Shown here: positions 1-10,679 of the stretch, piece by piece | How positions within the stretch are numbered: position 1 is the first letter of the stretch | Layout: the number at the start of each line of letters is the position of its first letter | The notes under the pieces: model-generated | Database searches by the model: none | What the model was told of the DNA's origin: nothing | The model's input: the letters and a program-made list of their open reading frames with translations, nothing else | Made by a program: the position numbers and the translations under genes | NCBI GenBank assembly: GCA_958450325.1 | Contig: OY288243.1 | Span: 42,015,378 to 42,079,377, forward strand | Length of the DNA stretch: 64,000 nt | Reading direction: 5' to 3' | DNA from: Agrostemma githago | Lineage: Eukaryota; Streptophyta; Magnoliopsida; Caryophyllales; Caryophyllaceae

Positions 1-1240
1 TTGGTAATGATGTCTTTTTTTTCTTTTTGGGGTCTTGCGGGGTTGGATCTATTTCTACTTCCCTCGATTGGCGCCTAAGATGGTCCGAACTCGCCCGGTT
101 AGGTTCCCGACGAAGATCGAGTGGAGACTGGCTCAGGCCAAGAGTACGACGAGTCACTACCCGTCGGATAATGTGCTGGTGAACCGGCTGCGCCTCGAGG
201 ATGTAAGTTTCCTTCTTACGGCATGTTTTATTTAGTAGCACACTAGGTTTAGGATTATTGAAGTGTCGACTTTGTTTGTGTAGTTTGTGGCCCGTCCTTG
301 GGCCAACTACGAGGGTCTGCTTGAGTATGTGGCGGCGGAGCTGAAGCCCAGAAGTTACAGGAGGATGCTTCTTTCTGCGCTGTTTCGCCTGGTGTGGTAT
401 CTAGGCTTACAGATGGTGCGTCAGTGCTTGTATGACGACTTCCAGTTGTCGGTTGATCCTCCCCGGATAATGTTTAGACCACCGACCGTCGCGGAGGTCC
501 TCGAGGGTAGGGATGGAGAGGGCGGTGATGCACTACTGGTGCCTGGCGCCTCCTATTTGTCTCATGTCAGCCATCGGCTAGCTTGCCACCCCCTCGTGGT
601 GAGTACTCGATTTCTGTTTTATGGCTTGTTTTGTTCTACGGTTTGGTGTTTACTTGTACCTTGACCGGTTCTCTTTTCCTTTAGCTAGCCGATCCGCCTG
701 ATGCTATTCAGCCCCCAGACTTCCCCTTGATGCTACTCAGGGTAGATGCAGCCGGGTAAATTTTGGGTTTTGCCTTGAACTCGGCTTTAAGGGTTAGGGT
801 TGGCTTTCTAGGCTGTTTGTATCTTTTTTAAAGTGTGGGTGTATTTACAGGACACTCCGGATATGGTGAGGCAGTTGGGAACTCGAGTATCATAGCTCGA
901 GATGTAAACGGCCAAGCTACTGCAACTACTGCAGTCTCGGGAAAATGAGAATGTTCGGCTTAAGGAGCGGTCAGCTCGGACTCAAGGCGAGACTTCGGTG
1001 CAGAGCAAGGTTAGGTTAGGGGTTGAGATGGAGAGGGAGGTTGAGGCTGAGGATGATGGTCATGTCACAGGCGCTACCGAGGACGCTGGAGGGATTCCCG
1101 AGACTGCCACTCTAGATATGTTGTCGGGGATGGACGATAGTGAGTCACCTCTCCTGGATCTGGGGGATCTTGGTTTAGATGAAAACATCGGTGAGTTCGT
1201 GATAGCTACAGGCGCGGCCTCTAGGGGTCCTCCCTAGTTT
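1..1240 (+). pseudogene. Decayed spliced antisense ORF of a Tat-type element (plant-mobile-domain-like)
   Basis: Seen: three coding blocks on the plus strand. The first (about 35-207) reads GWIYFYFPRLAP and ends at GAT|GTAAGT. The second (about 285-598) follows a TAG acceptor at 282-284, reads FVARPWANYEGLLEYV onward and ends at a GTGAGT donor. The last (about 852-1237) follows a CAG acceptor and is acidic, with a predicted coiled-coil start (residues like LEM-TAKLLQLLQSRENENVRLKER). Two in-frame stops, TAG near 893 and TAA near 905, fit C-to-T changes of CAG and CAA. Known: Tat-lineage elements often carry an extra ORF in antisense between pol and the 3' LTR, some resembling the plant mobile domain. 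Inferred: this is the remnant of such an ORF, since no gag-pol of its own lies in the window. It could instead be a host-domesticated mobile-domain gene fragment. Exon edges are approximate. Confidence 0.45.
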
Positions 1241-1616
1241 ATGAACTCGGTTTGTGTATGGATTTGTATATTCTAAACATTTAGTATTTTGATTGATTGG
1301 TTTAGTCTTGAAATTTTGTTTTGTGAGATGTTGACAAGTAATCACTTCAAGTTTGTTTTGTTTGCGATTTCTTCGTAGTTTTAGGATGTTTTAAATGCGT
1401 TAGGTTGCATAAGAGTACAAAAATGGTTTTTCGGATTTTTTTTGAAATGCGTTAGTTTAAGCCGGGAGTTGGATCAAGTAGTACGTCGATTAAAATATTT
1501 AACTCGATATGTGCGAAATATAAGAACTTAAAATGTTTCGACTGAGTGCGTTGGGAGACAGATGTAGTTGTCTTGACATTCATGTTTAAAACGAGGCTAA
1601 AACAAAAGGTTAGGAT
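1241..1616. other. Unassigned flank between antisense ORF remnant and Tekay-like LTR
   Basis: AT-rich sequence with no ORF of note and no recognised motif. It probably continues the element that carries the antisense ORF remnant. Confidence 0.3.
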
Positions 1617-2519
1617 TGTAACACCCGCTATTTTCCTAGCACTTTTATCCTTTCCACTATTACTTCATCATAACTCTATCACGTTTCGGCATTCTGTTTC
1701 ATCATTTTTCCAAGCTTTATTTTTATTTTTTAAGTCAAATAATATTTACTTTTATTTTAAAAGATTTTAATTATATTAAACCTATTTATTTGATGTTTAT
1801 CGGAAAATATTTATCTATTCGCGAAAAATTCTATTTCTCTACGATTAACGTTTTAAGCTTGGATTTAAGTTATTTCTTTTCCCAAAAATGTCTTAACACA
1901 TTTATATAATATTTCCAACTAAGAAATATTTTATTTAGGAAAAAAATTAACCGTTAATGATTTTATTACGAAGTTTCGTAAATAATTATTTTCCAACGCG
2001 AGGTTTACTCGAATTGCTTTGAAATACCTTTAACTATTTTACGATCCTTCTTTTTATCAACTTGCAAATTATTTGAGATATTTTCCCCAATTTGGACCGA
2101 CCCATCTCTTTGTCATACACTTACTATGTTTTTCTTTATATGTTCCATTTTATTAATGTTAAAACTTAAATAGATAATTCTTTTTATTTCCCATTTATTT
2201 GATGCTTTATGAACAAACTCGTCATGCCCCATGCTCTTTATTTGGCTGGTGCATCTAGCCTAAGTATTCCCTTGTTTTAATCAAAAATTTATTTGGCATT
2301 CATTCATAAGAGACCATCCATTTCTTACATTCATTTTTCCTTAAACAACAAAGAAAATACTCTTCATTTCCTCCATATTGGCCATGATTTTCAGCCATAT
2401 TTTCCAGCCAAAATTTGTCCCTAATTGATTCTTGATCGTCTCATTTTCATCTCCGAATTAATCGTTATTTCGATCCTTCCGTTAAGGTAATAATCGATGT
2501 TGTATTCGACCATTATTTC

Positions 2520-4490
2520 TGGGTCAGGCTCTTGGCATCCGCCAGCATAGTAGGCCAGTAGTAGCCTGCCCTTAGGGCTTTGTGGGCCAGTGATCTCCCT
2601 CCGATGTGATGTCCACAAATCCCTGAGTGGATATCTTCCAACACTTCAGCAGCTTGGTCTGCCCGTAGGCATTTGAGCAGAGGATAAGTAAAAGATTTCT
2701 TATAGAGTTCTTCACCAATGAGTATGAACCAGGCTGCTTTAGCCTGTACCTTTCTCTTTTGTACTGCGTCTGATGGTAGGATACCATGTTTTTTGAACTG
2801 GATGAAGGGAGTCATCCAACTTTCCGGCCCTTCTTCCACGGTGCTAATCGCCTGACAGGGGCTGGTAGACTTCTCATGTAAGACGTCAACCCACACTGAC
2901 CTCCGTATGTCCTGTAGACTGGAACTTGCCAGTTTTGACAGGGCATCTGCTCGACTGTTCTGGGAGCGGGGGATCTGTTTGATTTCATATGATTTCAGGC
3001 CTGATAACTCTCCTCTCACCATCTCCAGGTACGTGGCCATTGCCTGGTCCCTGGCTTCATATTCACCATTGATTTGGTTGGCGATGAGCTGGGAGTCTGT
3101 TGCCAGGACAATCCGTTCTGCCCCTGCGGCCTTGGCTAGCCTGACGCCTGCGAGTACTGCTTCGTACTCTGCTTCGTTGTTCGACGCAGGGAAGACAAAC
3201 CTTAGTGCATGCTCAAAGTCAGTCCCCTCTGAGCTGGTCAGTACGACGCCTGCGCCTGCGCCATTGGCTGTCGAGGACCCATCAGTATGCACGATCCACT
3301 CCTCGGCAGGGGTCTCTTCTTCCCCTGAATGGGAGCACTTAGCCAGAAAATCGGCCAAGGCTTGGGCTTTGATGGCTGTTCTTGGCTGGTAAGAAATCCC
3401 TAGCCCGCTTAGCTCGATCGCCCATTTCAGCAATCTCCCTGATTTCTCAAACTTTTCCAACACTTTCTCCAGCGGTTGGTCGGTGAGGACCACGACCGGA
3501 TGCGCGTCAAAGTAAGGTCTGAGCTTTCTGGCTGCAATAATGACTGCATAGGCGGCTTTTTCGACCATCGGGTAATTTTTCTCGGCTGCCCCCAGCGCAT
3601 GACTTACAAAGTATATAGGTTGCTGGGTGCCTGCCTCCTCCCATAAAATGACCGCGCTGATAGTTATATTAGTTACCGCGATGTAGAGGAAGAGTTTTTC
3701 TCCTGCTACTGGTCTTGCCAGGGTGGGGAGCTTTTTAAGATGGTCCTTCAATTGCTCGAAGGCTTCTTTCTGCTCGTTTTCCCACTTGAATTGTTTGTTT
3801 CCTTTCAGTATCTTGAAGAAAGGAGTGGACTTGTCTGCTGATCGGGCGACGAATCGTGCCAGGGCGGCCATGCGACCCGTCAGGCGTTGGATGTCTCTAA
3901 TGGTCTTGGGTTCAGGAAGGTCCAAAACCGCCTGAACTTTCTCAGGGTTGGCGTCTATCCCACGAGAGCTGACAAAGAATCCCAGGAATTTACCAGAACG
4001 GACTCCAAACGTACACTTTTTTGGATTGAGTTTCATTTTGTAGGCGCGCAAGGAACAGAAGGTCTCCTGCAGGCCTATCAGGTGCTCCCTGTCTTCTTTG
4101 CTTTTCACGATGGCGTCATCGACGTAGGCCTCAATGTTTCTGCCTTTTTGACCCTCAAACACTTTATCAACTAAACGCTGGTATGTGGCCCCTGCATTTT
4201 TAAGCCCGAATGGCATCATCTTGTACATGTAGGTGCCTGAACTGGTGATGAACGCACACTTCACTCTGTCCGGCTGCCATAAGTATACTTGATGACACCC
4301 TGAAAAGGCGTCTAGGAAGCTCAGCATGGTATATCCACTGGTGGCGTCTACCAGTTGGTCGATTCTGGGGAGCGGATAGCAGTCTTTCGGGCAGGCCTTG
4401 TTGAGGTTTGTGAAGTCTACGCACATTCTCCACGCGCCCGACGATTTTTTGACCATGACTACATTCGCCAGCCATTCTGGGTAGTCACAG
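2520..4490 (-). pseudogene. pol: RT, RNase H and partial integrase of element A
   Basis: The frame open from 4456 begins inside RT (MVKKSSGAWRMCVDF). It shows the MPFGLKNAGATYQR block and the catalytic Y-V-D-D at residues 111-114, then a Ty3-type RNase H connection. Next, at about residues 380-510, is a second, archaeal-type RNase H with HTDGSS, NNEAEYEAV, ATDSQL and RADALSKL supplying the acidic residues. The integrase zinc finger starts (HSGICGHHIGGRSLAH ... GYYWPTM) but its C-x2-C pair and the whole catalytic core are missing; the ORF runs into foreign LTR sequence. It is separated from gag-pro by a 1-nt deletion. The protein would have copied RNA to DNA; as it stands it is dead. Confidence 0.85.
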
Positions 4491-7308
4491 CCTCAATAAA
4501 ATCTGCTTTCAAAAGCTCGTCAATCTCTTCCTTGATTTCCGCGTCCTTCTCTGCGGACATATTTCGATTTTTCTGCTTCACAGGGCGAGCGTCCGCGCTT
4601 ACGTTCAGCCTGTTAACGATACACGATGGATCAACCCCGGGCATCTCGTCTGCCGAGTAGGCGAATACGTCCTTGTTTTCTTTCAGCAGCTTGATCAGTT
4701 CAGCCTGGTAGGACTCCTCCAGGTCAGCCCCTATTAGGATCTGCCTCCCCGGCTCTAAGTCTACCAGCATGCTTTCGCCCCCTGGCTCCAGGTGGTTGGA
4801 CGCCTGATTCTCGGCTGGAATTTCGCCCTCCCTGCTGGGGGAACTGTCAGCCTTTCTCTTTCCTTTTCTTTCTTTTTCGTGCGTTTGCAGGGCCACGGAG
4901 TAGCATTGTCTGGCTGACTCTTGGTCCCCGCGCACTTTTCCTTCTAGCCCGAAATCGGTGACATATGCTATAGTGAGGGCCCTGATGGAGATGGCCGCCT
5001 CGATTTCGTCCAGGGTGGCTCTGCCAATTAGGACGTTGTAGGCGGATCTTGCATCCACGACAACAAATGTTGCCCTGACGTTTCTGGCAGTAGAGCCTTC
5101 CCCAAAGGTTACGGGTAGGTCTATGACTCCCATGGGCAGCACGCCTGCTCCGCTGAACCCGTATAACGATCCGGGGGCAGGTCGTAGGTGCCTTTTTTCC
5201 AGGCCCATTTTCTCAAAGGTGTCCTTGTACAGCAGGTTCGTGTACGCGCCAGTGTCTACCATGCACCTTCGCACAATGTGGTTGCTGATCTCCAGGGATA
5301 GCACCAAAGGATCACTGTGCGGGTATACCACATGCCCTAAATCCTCAGAGGTGATGCTCAATGTCACTCCTCTCGGACTTCCTGCTTTCTCAGCATAATA
5401 GATCTGGTTCCTTAATTCACGCATTTGTCTCTTTTGGCCTCTTCGGCTGAGCTGGCCTTCTGTATCCCCTGATATCACATGGATCACCATGCGATTCTGC
5501 CCTGACCCTTCGGGTTTTTCAGGCACTTCTTTCTGAGACTTATTTTTGGCTGCGTAGTTGGCCAACCAGCCGTTCCTGATTAACTTCTCGATTTCGTCTT
5601 TCAGGTGGCGACATTCCTCGGTGGTGTGGCCTATGCAGTCGTGGAAGGTGCAGAATTTCTTGGGGTCTCCCTTTGGGCTGCGAGGTTTGTTCGGGCGATT
5701 CCACTTAGCGGTTTCCTTTTCTAGTTCGAAGATCTCCGCCCTGGATTTGTTGAGGGCAGTGTAACTGTCAAACCTGGGCTGGTAGACCGTGCGCTCCTTC
5801 TTGGGAGTGTCTCCCTCTTCTCTCTGTTTGCCTGGCTCATTTCTGCCACGCCCACCCTGCGGTCCTCCCTGTGGCCTTGTTTGGCCTGCAGAGGTATCCG
5901 TCAGGCCGTGGAACTCCTCCTGCAGAATAAATCCTTCAGCAATTTTCCTGGCCATGGCCAAGGTTTCTGGCTGGGCCCTGATCATCTGATTTTTCATTTC
6001 TCCTGGAAGCAGGGAGATTGTCAGGGCGTAGGCAGCGGTGGAATCATCAATCTCCCTGACCTGCTGGTAAGATAGGTCAAACCTCCTCAGGTACTCCCTT
6101 ACACTTTCACCCTTTTTCTGTTTTAGGGTCATAAGATCGAAGCGAGTGAGGCGTCTCCTTTTGTTCCCAGCATATTGTTCGAGGAAAATCTCGGCCAACT
6201 CTATGAAGAACTTGATTGATCCCTGGCGGAGGTCCCTGAACCACCCTTGTGCGAGCCCTACCAGGGTGGTTGGGAAAACTTTGCACCAGATGGCGTCATC
6301 CACGTCGTACATGCCCATGTGGCTCTCAAATGCCGCCAGGTGATCTTCTGGGTCTGTTGTCCCGTCAAACTTAATGGTGGGCATTTTAATTTTTGGAATG
6401 GGGTATTCTTGTACCTCAGGATGAAGTGGGGTTTTTGTGGGCCTGCCTACCAATCGTGACCTGCTTTCCCCAGATTGGTTACCATGAGCATCCCATTGTC
6501 TATGGGCCGGTTTCCTCATACTGGGGGAGCGGTGCCTTGGAGGCGGCCTGCTCGCTGCTTCATCTTCTGTCTCAGGGGAGATTTGCCTGGGTCTCTTCCT
6601 CTGAGAGTGGCAGAGGCTCTCACCCTGGTGATACTTAGATTCGAGCGGTTGCCCCCGGTTGAGCCTTGACTGCAGGCTTTGGGATAAACCAGGGGCTGAC
6701 TGCTCTTTGACCGCCGGTGTTAGCCTGGAGAAAACCCCGCCTGGCTTTTCTCCCAGGCGTTTTGACATGGGCTCCCTGGGCCTCATTCTCTCCTGCAACT
6801 CCCGGGATAAGCCTCTCTGTTCTTCAGGCGCAAATTCTGTTGTGTGAATGGAGAATGCCTGTTGCTGGGCAGGTGGCTCTGGGCTGCCTGCTGTGAGACG
6901 CCTCTGCACCTGCGCATATACTTGCGCTGTCCTTCTCGCTTTCCTCTGAGCATTTCTGGTGGCGGTCCGCTTCGTGCCCCCGGCTCCATCCCTGTTTATC
7001 GAGGGTGGCTGCCTGGGGGCCGATGCGACCCTGCCTACCAGGTCCTCAGGAGTGAACTCCTGGTTTAGCATCGCAGAGAAGAAAGCAGCTGTCTGCGCCA
7101 TCTGAGCTGGGGTCAGATTCAGAGTGTGCCCTGGGTGTGTCCCCAACTCAGGTGCTACAGCAGCGCTAGGTACGCCTAGGAGACTGGTTCCCCCCACCCC
7201 CAGGATCGTGGTGGGAGGAATCCTCTCCGGCTGTGGCATACCATACAGGGGGGTCACCGGTGGGACCGTCGGACCCGCCCCCTTACTGGTGTCAATGATT
7301 TCTGGCAT
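4459..7308 (-). CDS. gag-pro: Gag-protease of element A
   Basis: 949 codons from the ATG at 7308. A long low-complexity N-terminal part rich in Pro, Arg and Gln is followed by the capsid-like gag domain (around IKMPTIKFDGTTDPEDHL to QGWFRDL and ESVREYLRRF, about residues 300-470). A zinc knuckle of the Tat form C-x2-H-x4-H-x4-C lies near residue 551. An aspartic protease has its D-T-G-A active site near residue 683, with NVLIGRATL as the downstream hydrophobic-glycine element. Gag packages the RNA and protease cleaves the polyprotein. The frame runs into the first residues of RT (KADFIEAVT) and then fails: one T is missing near 4485, so the rest of pol lies in another frame. Before that deletion gag-pol would have been one ORF. 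Confidence 0.85.
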   Translation of the reverse strand: MPEIIDTSKGAGPTVPPVTPLYGMPQPERIPPTTILGVGGTSLLGVPSAAVAPELGTHPGHTLNLTPAQMAQTAAFFSAMLNQEFTPEDLVGRVASAPRQPPSINRDGAGGTKRTATRNAQRKARRTAQVYAQVQRRLTAGSPEPPAQQQAFSIHTTEFAPEEQRGLSRELQERMRPREPMSKRLGEKPGGVFSRLTPAVKEQSAPGLSQSLQSRLNRGQPLESKYHQGESLCHSQRKRPRQISPETEDEAASRPPPRHRSPSMRKPAHRQWDAHGNQSGESRSRLVGRPTKTPLHPEVQEYPIPKIKMPTIKFDGTTDPEDHLAAFESHMGMYDVDDAIWCKVFPTTLVGLAQGWFRDLRQGSIKFFIELAEIFLEQYAGNKRRRLTRFDLMTLKQKKGESVREYLRRFDLSYQQVREIDDSTAAYALTISLLPGEMKNQMIRAQPETLAMARKIAEGFILQEEFHGLTDTSAGQTRPQGGPQGGRGRNEPGKQREEGDTPKKERTVYQPRFDSYTALNKSRAEIFELEKETAKWNRPNKPRSPKGDPKKFCTFHDCIGHTTEECRHLKDEIEKLIRNGWLANYAAKNKSQKEVPEKPEGSGQNRMVIHVISGDTEGQLSRRGQKRQMRELRNQIYYAEKAGSPRGVTLSITSEDLGHVVYPHSDPLVLSLEISNHIVRRCMVDTGAYTNLLYKDTFEKMGLEKRHLRPAPGSLYGFSGAGVLPMGVIDLPVTFGEGSTARNVRATFVVVDARSAYNVLIGRATLDEIEAAISIRALTIAYVTDFGLEGKVRGDQESARQCYSVALQTHEKERKGKRKADSSPSREGEIPAENQASNHLEPGGESMLVDLEPGRQILIGADLEESYQAELIKLLKENKDVFAYSADEMPGVDPSCIVNRLNVSADARPVKQKNRNMSAEKDAEIKEEIDELLKADFIEAVTTQNGWRM

Positions 7309-7387
7309 GATTACTTTGATTGTTTTAGGTTTTTGTGGTTAGGAATGGTTGATTTTAGTGGGTAACTCGTGAGCACAACCGTAAGTT

Positions 7388-7404
7388 CCCCACAGACGGT
7401 GCCA
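7388..7404 (-). promoter_or_regulatory. Primer binding site of element A
   Basis: Minus-strand TGGCACCGTCTGTGGGG starts three bases inside the LTR edge. The TGG start and position are standard for a tRNA-primed element; I do not name the tRNA. Confidence 0.7.
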
Positions 7405-7407
7405 AAT

Positions 7408-8096
7408 TGTTCCGGTCACGGAAACAATTGACCCGACTCTGGATTTGGGTTGTATAATTGAATTGTTAGTGAACAATTGATCGTCTGATTTCCTTCAACC
7501 TCCCCTTTGTCTCACTCCCTTGATCGGACCTTCCCGGCGGAGTTGGCCTGCTCCCTGCACAATGAACGTACAGGGCCTCGGAGGTTGTCCGAGGAAACCC
7601 TCTCCGATGCCTAAGTCAGTCCGTGAAATGCCTTGATGAACCTAGCTCGTGAGGAACTAGGTGGCGTTTTTTAGGAGTAAGAGTCTAGAGAGAGAAAATC
7701 CAACCCCTCTCATGTGGGAAATGGGAAAGTATTTATACCTTCCCACAGGAGAGAGGAAAAGAGAAAAGAGGAGAGGGAAATGAGTGGACGATGGTGTGAC
7801 ACGTGGACTCACCTTGTCCACTCACTTTCCCTTACCTTAGGCAAAATGACGGATGGGTCCCTGGTTCTCCCTTGGTCCTGCTTGGGTGGGAACACCCTGA
7901 AAGCAGGCATGGGGCTTGGTTGCCCTGCTTGGCAGGTGGCAAGGCCATGCCAGGCAGCTAAATAATTAAGGCCATCCACTTGGAGGTTTCAATGATATTG
8001 CTGGGAGGCCTGCTGGGCAGGCATCTCTTATTCATGGATTGGGCGCCCTAGGGCCTGACTTGCCGGCGACCCGAGGCTGGCTACCGACCTCCATCA
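7408..8096 (-). repeat. 5' LTR of element A
   Basis: 689 bp bounded on the plus strand by TGTTCCGG and CCATCA. The inner edge is placed by the adjacent primer binding site, the outer edge by the TG/CA termini. It contains a TATA box and GC-rich inverted repeats such as GCCTGCTGGGCAGGC. Confidence 0.8.
7730..7739 (-). promoter_or_regulatory. TATA box of element A LTR
   Basis: Minus-strand GGTATAAATA near the middle of the LTR, the expected place for the U3 core promoter driving gag-pol. Confidence 0.5.
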
Positions 8097-9694
8097 GTTA
8101 CGATCGTTATAATATTTTGTTGGTTATCGTGACACTAGTAACTAAATAATAACGATTTCATATTTTCTTCATATTTCGTAAATTTATAATTTTCACTTGA
8201 AAATCGTATTTTTATATTTTTAATCGAAATTTGTATACTTGTTAATAAATTAATTTTGGTTTTACGATTTATTCTAATAAATGAGAAAATAGTCGATATA
8301 GTTTTAAATATATTTTTAGTCGAGACTATTTTCACTAATAATTTCCTATTTGTTTCCGATTGACTATTTTTATTAAAATCCGTATTATTTATTAATAAAA
8401 GATACTTGTTAAAAATAATTTGAAATCTTTTCTCATTTCATTTTGAAATTCATCGATTCAATCAATTTTGATATCGTTTTTCTTAAAACAACTCTTTTCT
8501 AAATTTTTTTACTTTTAACTCGATTTCCTAATTATTTATAAAATACTATATAATGACTTATTATATTTTATTTATATTTTGAGTAACCAATTTAGAAATA
8601 TATTAAAGTTACGATAACGACGATAATAATAAAATGTTAATTTCTTCAGAAATGCTATTTTTATACATTTCACTTATTTTAAATAACTTACGAATTTTCT
8701 ATAACAATATTTCTATTTTTAGTAAGTTTCTAAAATTAGTAAGATTCTATTTATAGAAAGTTTCTCATTTTAATATAAAATGTTTATTCCTTTTATTCGT
8801 ATTATTTATAATGATTATATCTTTTGTTTATATCGAGTATGGCTGTTTTGGAGTTATGGAATAAAGAAAAGTGTGGGGTTAGAGTAATATATTCTGGGAT
8901 GTACGTTTTGCCATCAACTATAAAGCTGGTGTGTCTATGTTGAGACACATTGGTCGTTGAACTGAGCAAGGTTTGTGTTCAGGAGAGTGTATGTTTACCT
9001 TAAACTTAGATATCGCATCGTGTAAGTCGCGTCGGGTTGAACTGGATATGGTTTGTATCCAGGAGGGGTGTGCACTACTTAAACTAGGACCTCGCTGCAC
9101 GCAGTCCTGTTATGGTTGAGTTGCCTAGTTAGAGACCGAAGTCTGATTTGTTTTGACTAAGTTCTCGAAGCTAGTTTGAGTATTATCCTAGTGAAAGTCT
9201 ATTCCGTTGCACTGATTGATTTCCATAACGCCATTTTTGAATATTATTATTATCGATTGATATTGACTTGCAGGTTTGCAAATGCTTTAAGTTTTGCTGA
9301 AAACTTATTTTTATTATATCGTTTTAATGTTTTCTCATTTTAATTATTTTGATATAGTAATACTATTATTTTTCCATATGATATAATATGGCTGGGAGAA
9401 CGTCCGAGTTACTCCCCACTGACGTGGCTGTTATGTTTATAACATGACAGGTATTTGCTGCTAGGTTTTGGGTGTGAGCTAGCGAGTAGCGTGGATCCTA
9501 CTCTTTCTCTATTTATGTGATTTATGGATTTGTATAACCCGTTTGGAGAATTTTCTATTTAGCCCTTTTGTAAAAAGTGGTGTTTGTATTGACTTATCAT
9601 TTCTTTTAATAAAATATAGTTTGTCAGCGTGTTTTAATCCCAACTCTACAATGTTTCCGCCACTGTATTGCGTTAGATTTTCTAGGGGATTACA

Positions 9695-10213
9695 AATATT
9701 GTACTGGACAGTTCCTTTACTACGAAAATCGTCTCCCGACGAATCGTTTCTCGACATTCGATTTCCGTACTTCTTTCCTAACCATTGTGTGACCAAATAA
9801 ACTCAAAAATATCACCCTAAGGCATGCCATACCGTCACTTTGATTTCCAAGCCTCAAAATATGCTTTTCTAATCAAAAACACCAAATAGGGTATACCTCT
9901 TAAAGTATGATTAGCTACTTTGAGTTATTGTCAAATTCTTGTCCACTCTTTGCTCCCCCATCATTTGGATGACCAAATACCCCATATAAACAGCCTCATA
10001 TGCCCATTTAGCTTACTTATTCATCCATCTTTTACCCTTCTTCAACTCCCTTCAAAAAAGCAAAGAAAACAACACAAGTTTTCACAAGTTCTTAAGGTGT
10101 TTCAACCACCATTTTTGAAGAGCTCTAATCCCTTTTTCTCTCATCTTATACTACTTATTTTCAAGTTTATTTAATAGTATAACTACTAACTTAGTTTGTT
10201 TTTGTGTCATTCT
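9695..10213. other. Unassigned LTR-like sequence left of the 10214-24854 element
   Basis: No convincing ORF. A TATA-like CCATATAAACAG at 9981-9992 is followed by a pyrimidine- and adenine-rich leader-like stretch. Because the next element has matching ATTCT duplications, this sequence was once joined to 24860 onward; together they look like the body of another, older LTR. Confidence 0.3.
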
Positions 10214-10679
10214 TGTTAGAAATAATGCAAAGACAATGGGTTGATCATTGTTTCATTGTAAGGGTATCTCCCATTAAGTAGCACATTGACACCATTTTTC
10301 ATGATGGTTATGAATATCATTATGTTCATAGTAATGACAATTCATTACCAATCATAAATTTCCTTGGATACCCTTTGATTTTAGTCTCATGTAGTCTTAT
10401 ATAAGGTGATATAAGACAATGAGCATGTGACACATACATCAAATACTTCATCATCCAAATCTCTTGATAAATTCTGAGTATACCATCGAGTTCCAAATCC
10501 TAATGGTTGAGTACACAATCTTTTAGGAGTGTTGTGTGACCTTGGGGGACGACGCCCATTCCGATTTGTACCGTAGTCGAGGCGATTTCGTTTCTCATTC
10601 AGTGGCCTTCATACCACGACACAACAACGTGTATTTACTAGTTATATATCGCCTCTATAGTGACCCTATATTTCCAACA
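10214..10679 (+). repeat. 5' LTR of the 10214-24854 element
   Basis: 466 bp, same length as its partner at 24389. By eye about 13-14 substitutions separate the two, roughly 3 percent. Confidence 0.9.

Larger units (their letters stand above)
2520..8096 (-). mobile_element. Element A: 3'-truncated Tat-lineage Ty3/gypsy element
   Basis: Minus-strand order is LTR (8096-7408), PBS, gag-protease, RT, RNase H, archaeal-type RNase H, then an abrupt end inside the integrase zinc finger near 2520, where Tekay-like LTR sequence begins. A second LTR and most of the integrase are missing. Two RNase H domains in tandem are the mark of the Tat lineage. The right flank is GTTAC; no matching duplication is visible on the left, as expected if the 3' end was lost by deletion. 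Confidence 0.85.
1617..9694 (+). mobile_element. Tekay/Del-like chromovirus LTR, copy 1, split by element A
   Basis: Starts TGTAACACCCGC at 1617 and ends CTAGGGGATTACA at 9694. With the insertion at about 2520-8096 removed it is about 2.5 kb. Its 3' part (9390-9694) matches the solo LTR at 45840-46148 closely, including the stretch around GGCTGGGAGAACGTC. TGTAACACCC...TTACA ends are typical of Tekay-type chromoviruses. The flanks AGGAT and AATAT do not form a clean target duplication, so one end may be rearranged. No internal region or ORF is attached, so it reads as a solo LTR. Confidence 0.7.

Noticed and set aside
2907..3392. 161-codon plus-strand frame and many others across 2900-7340
   Set aside because: Shadows of gag-pol of element A with biased codons on the reverse strand.
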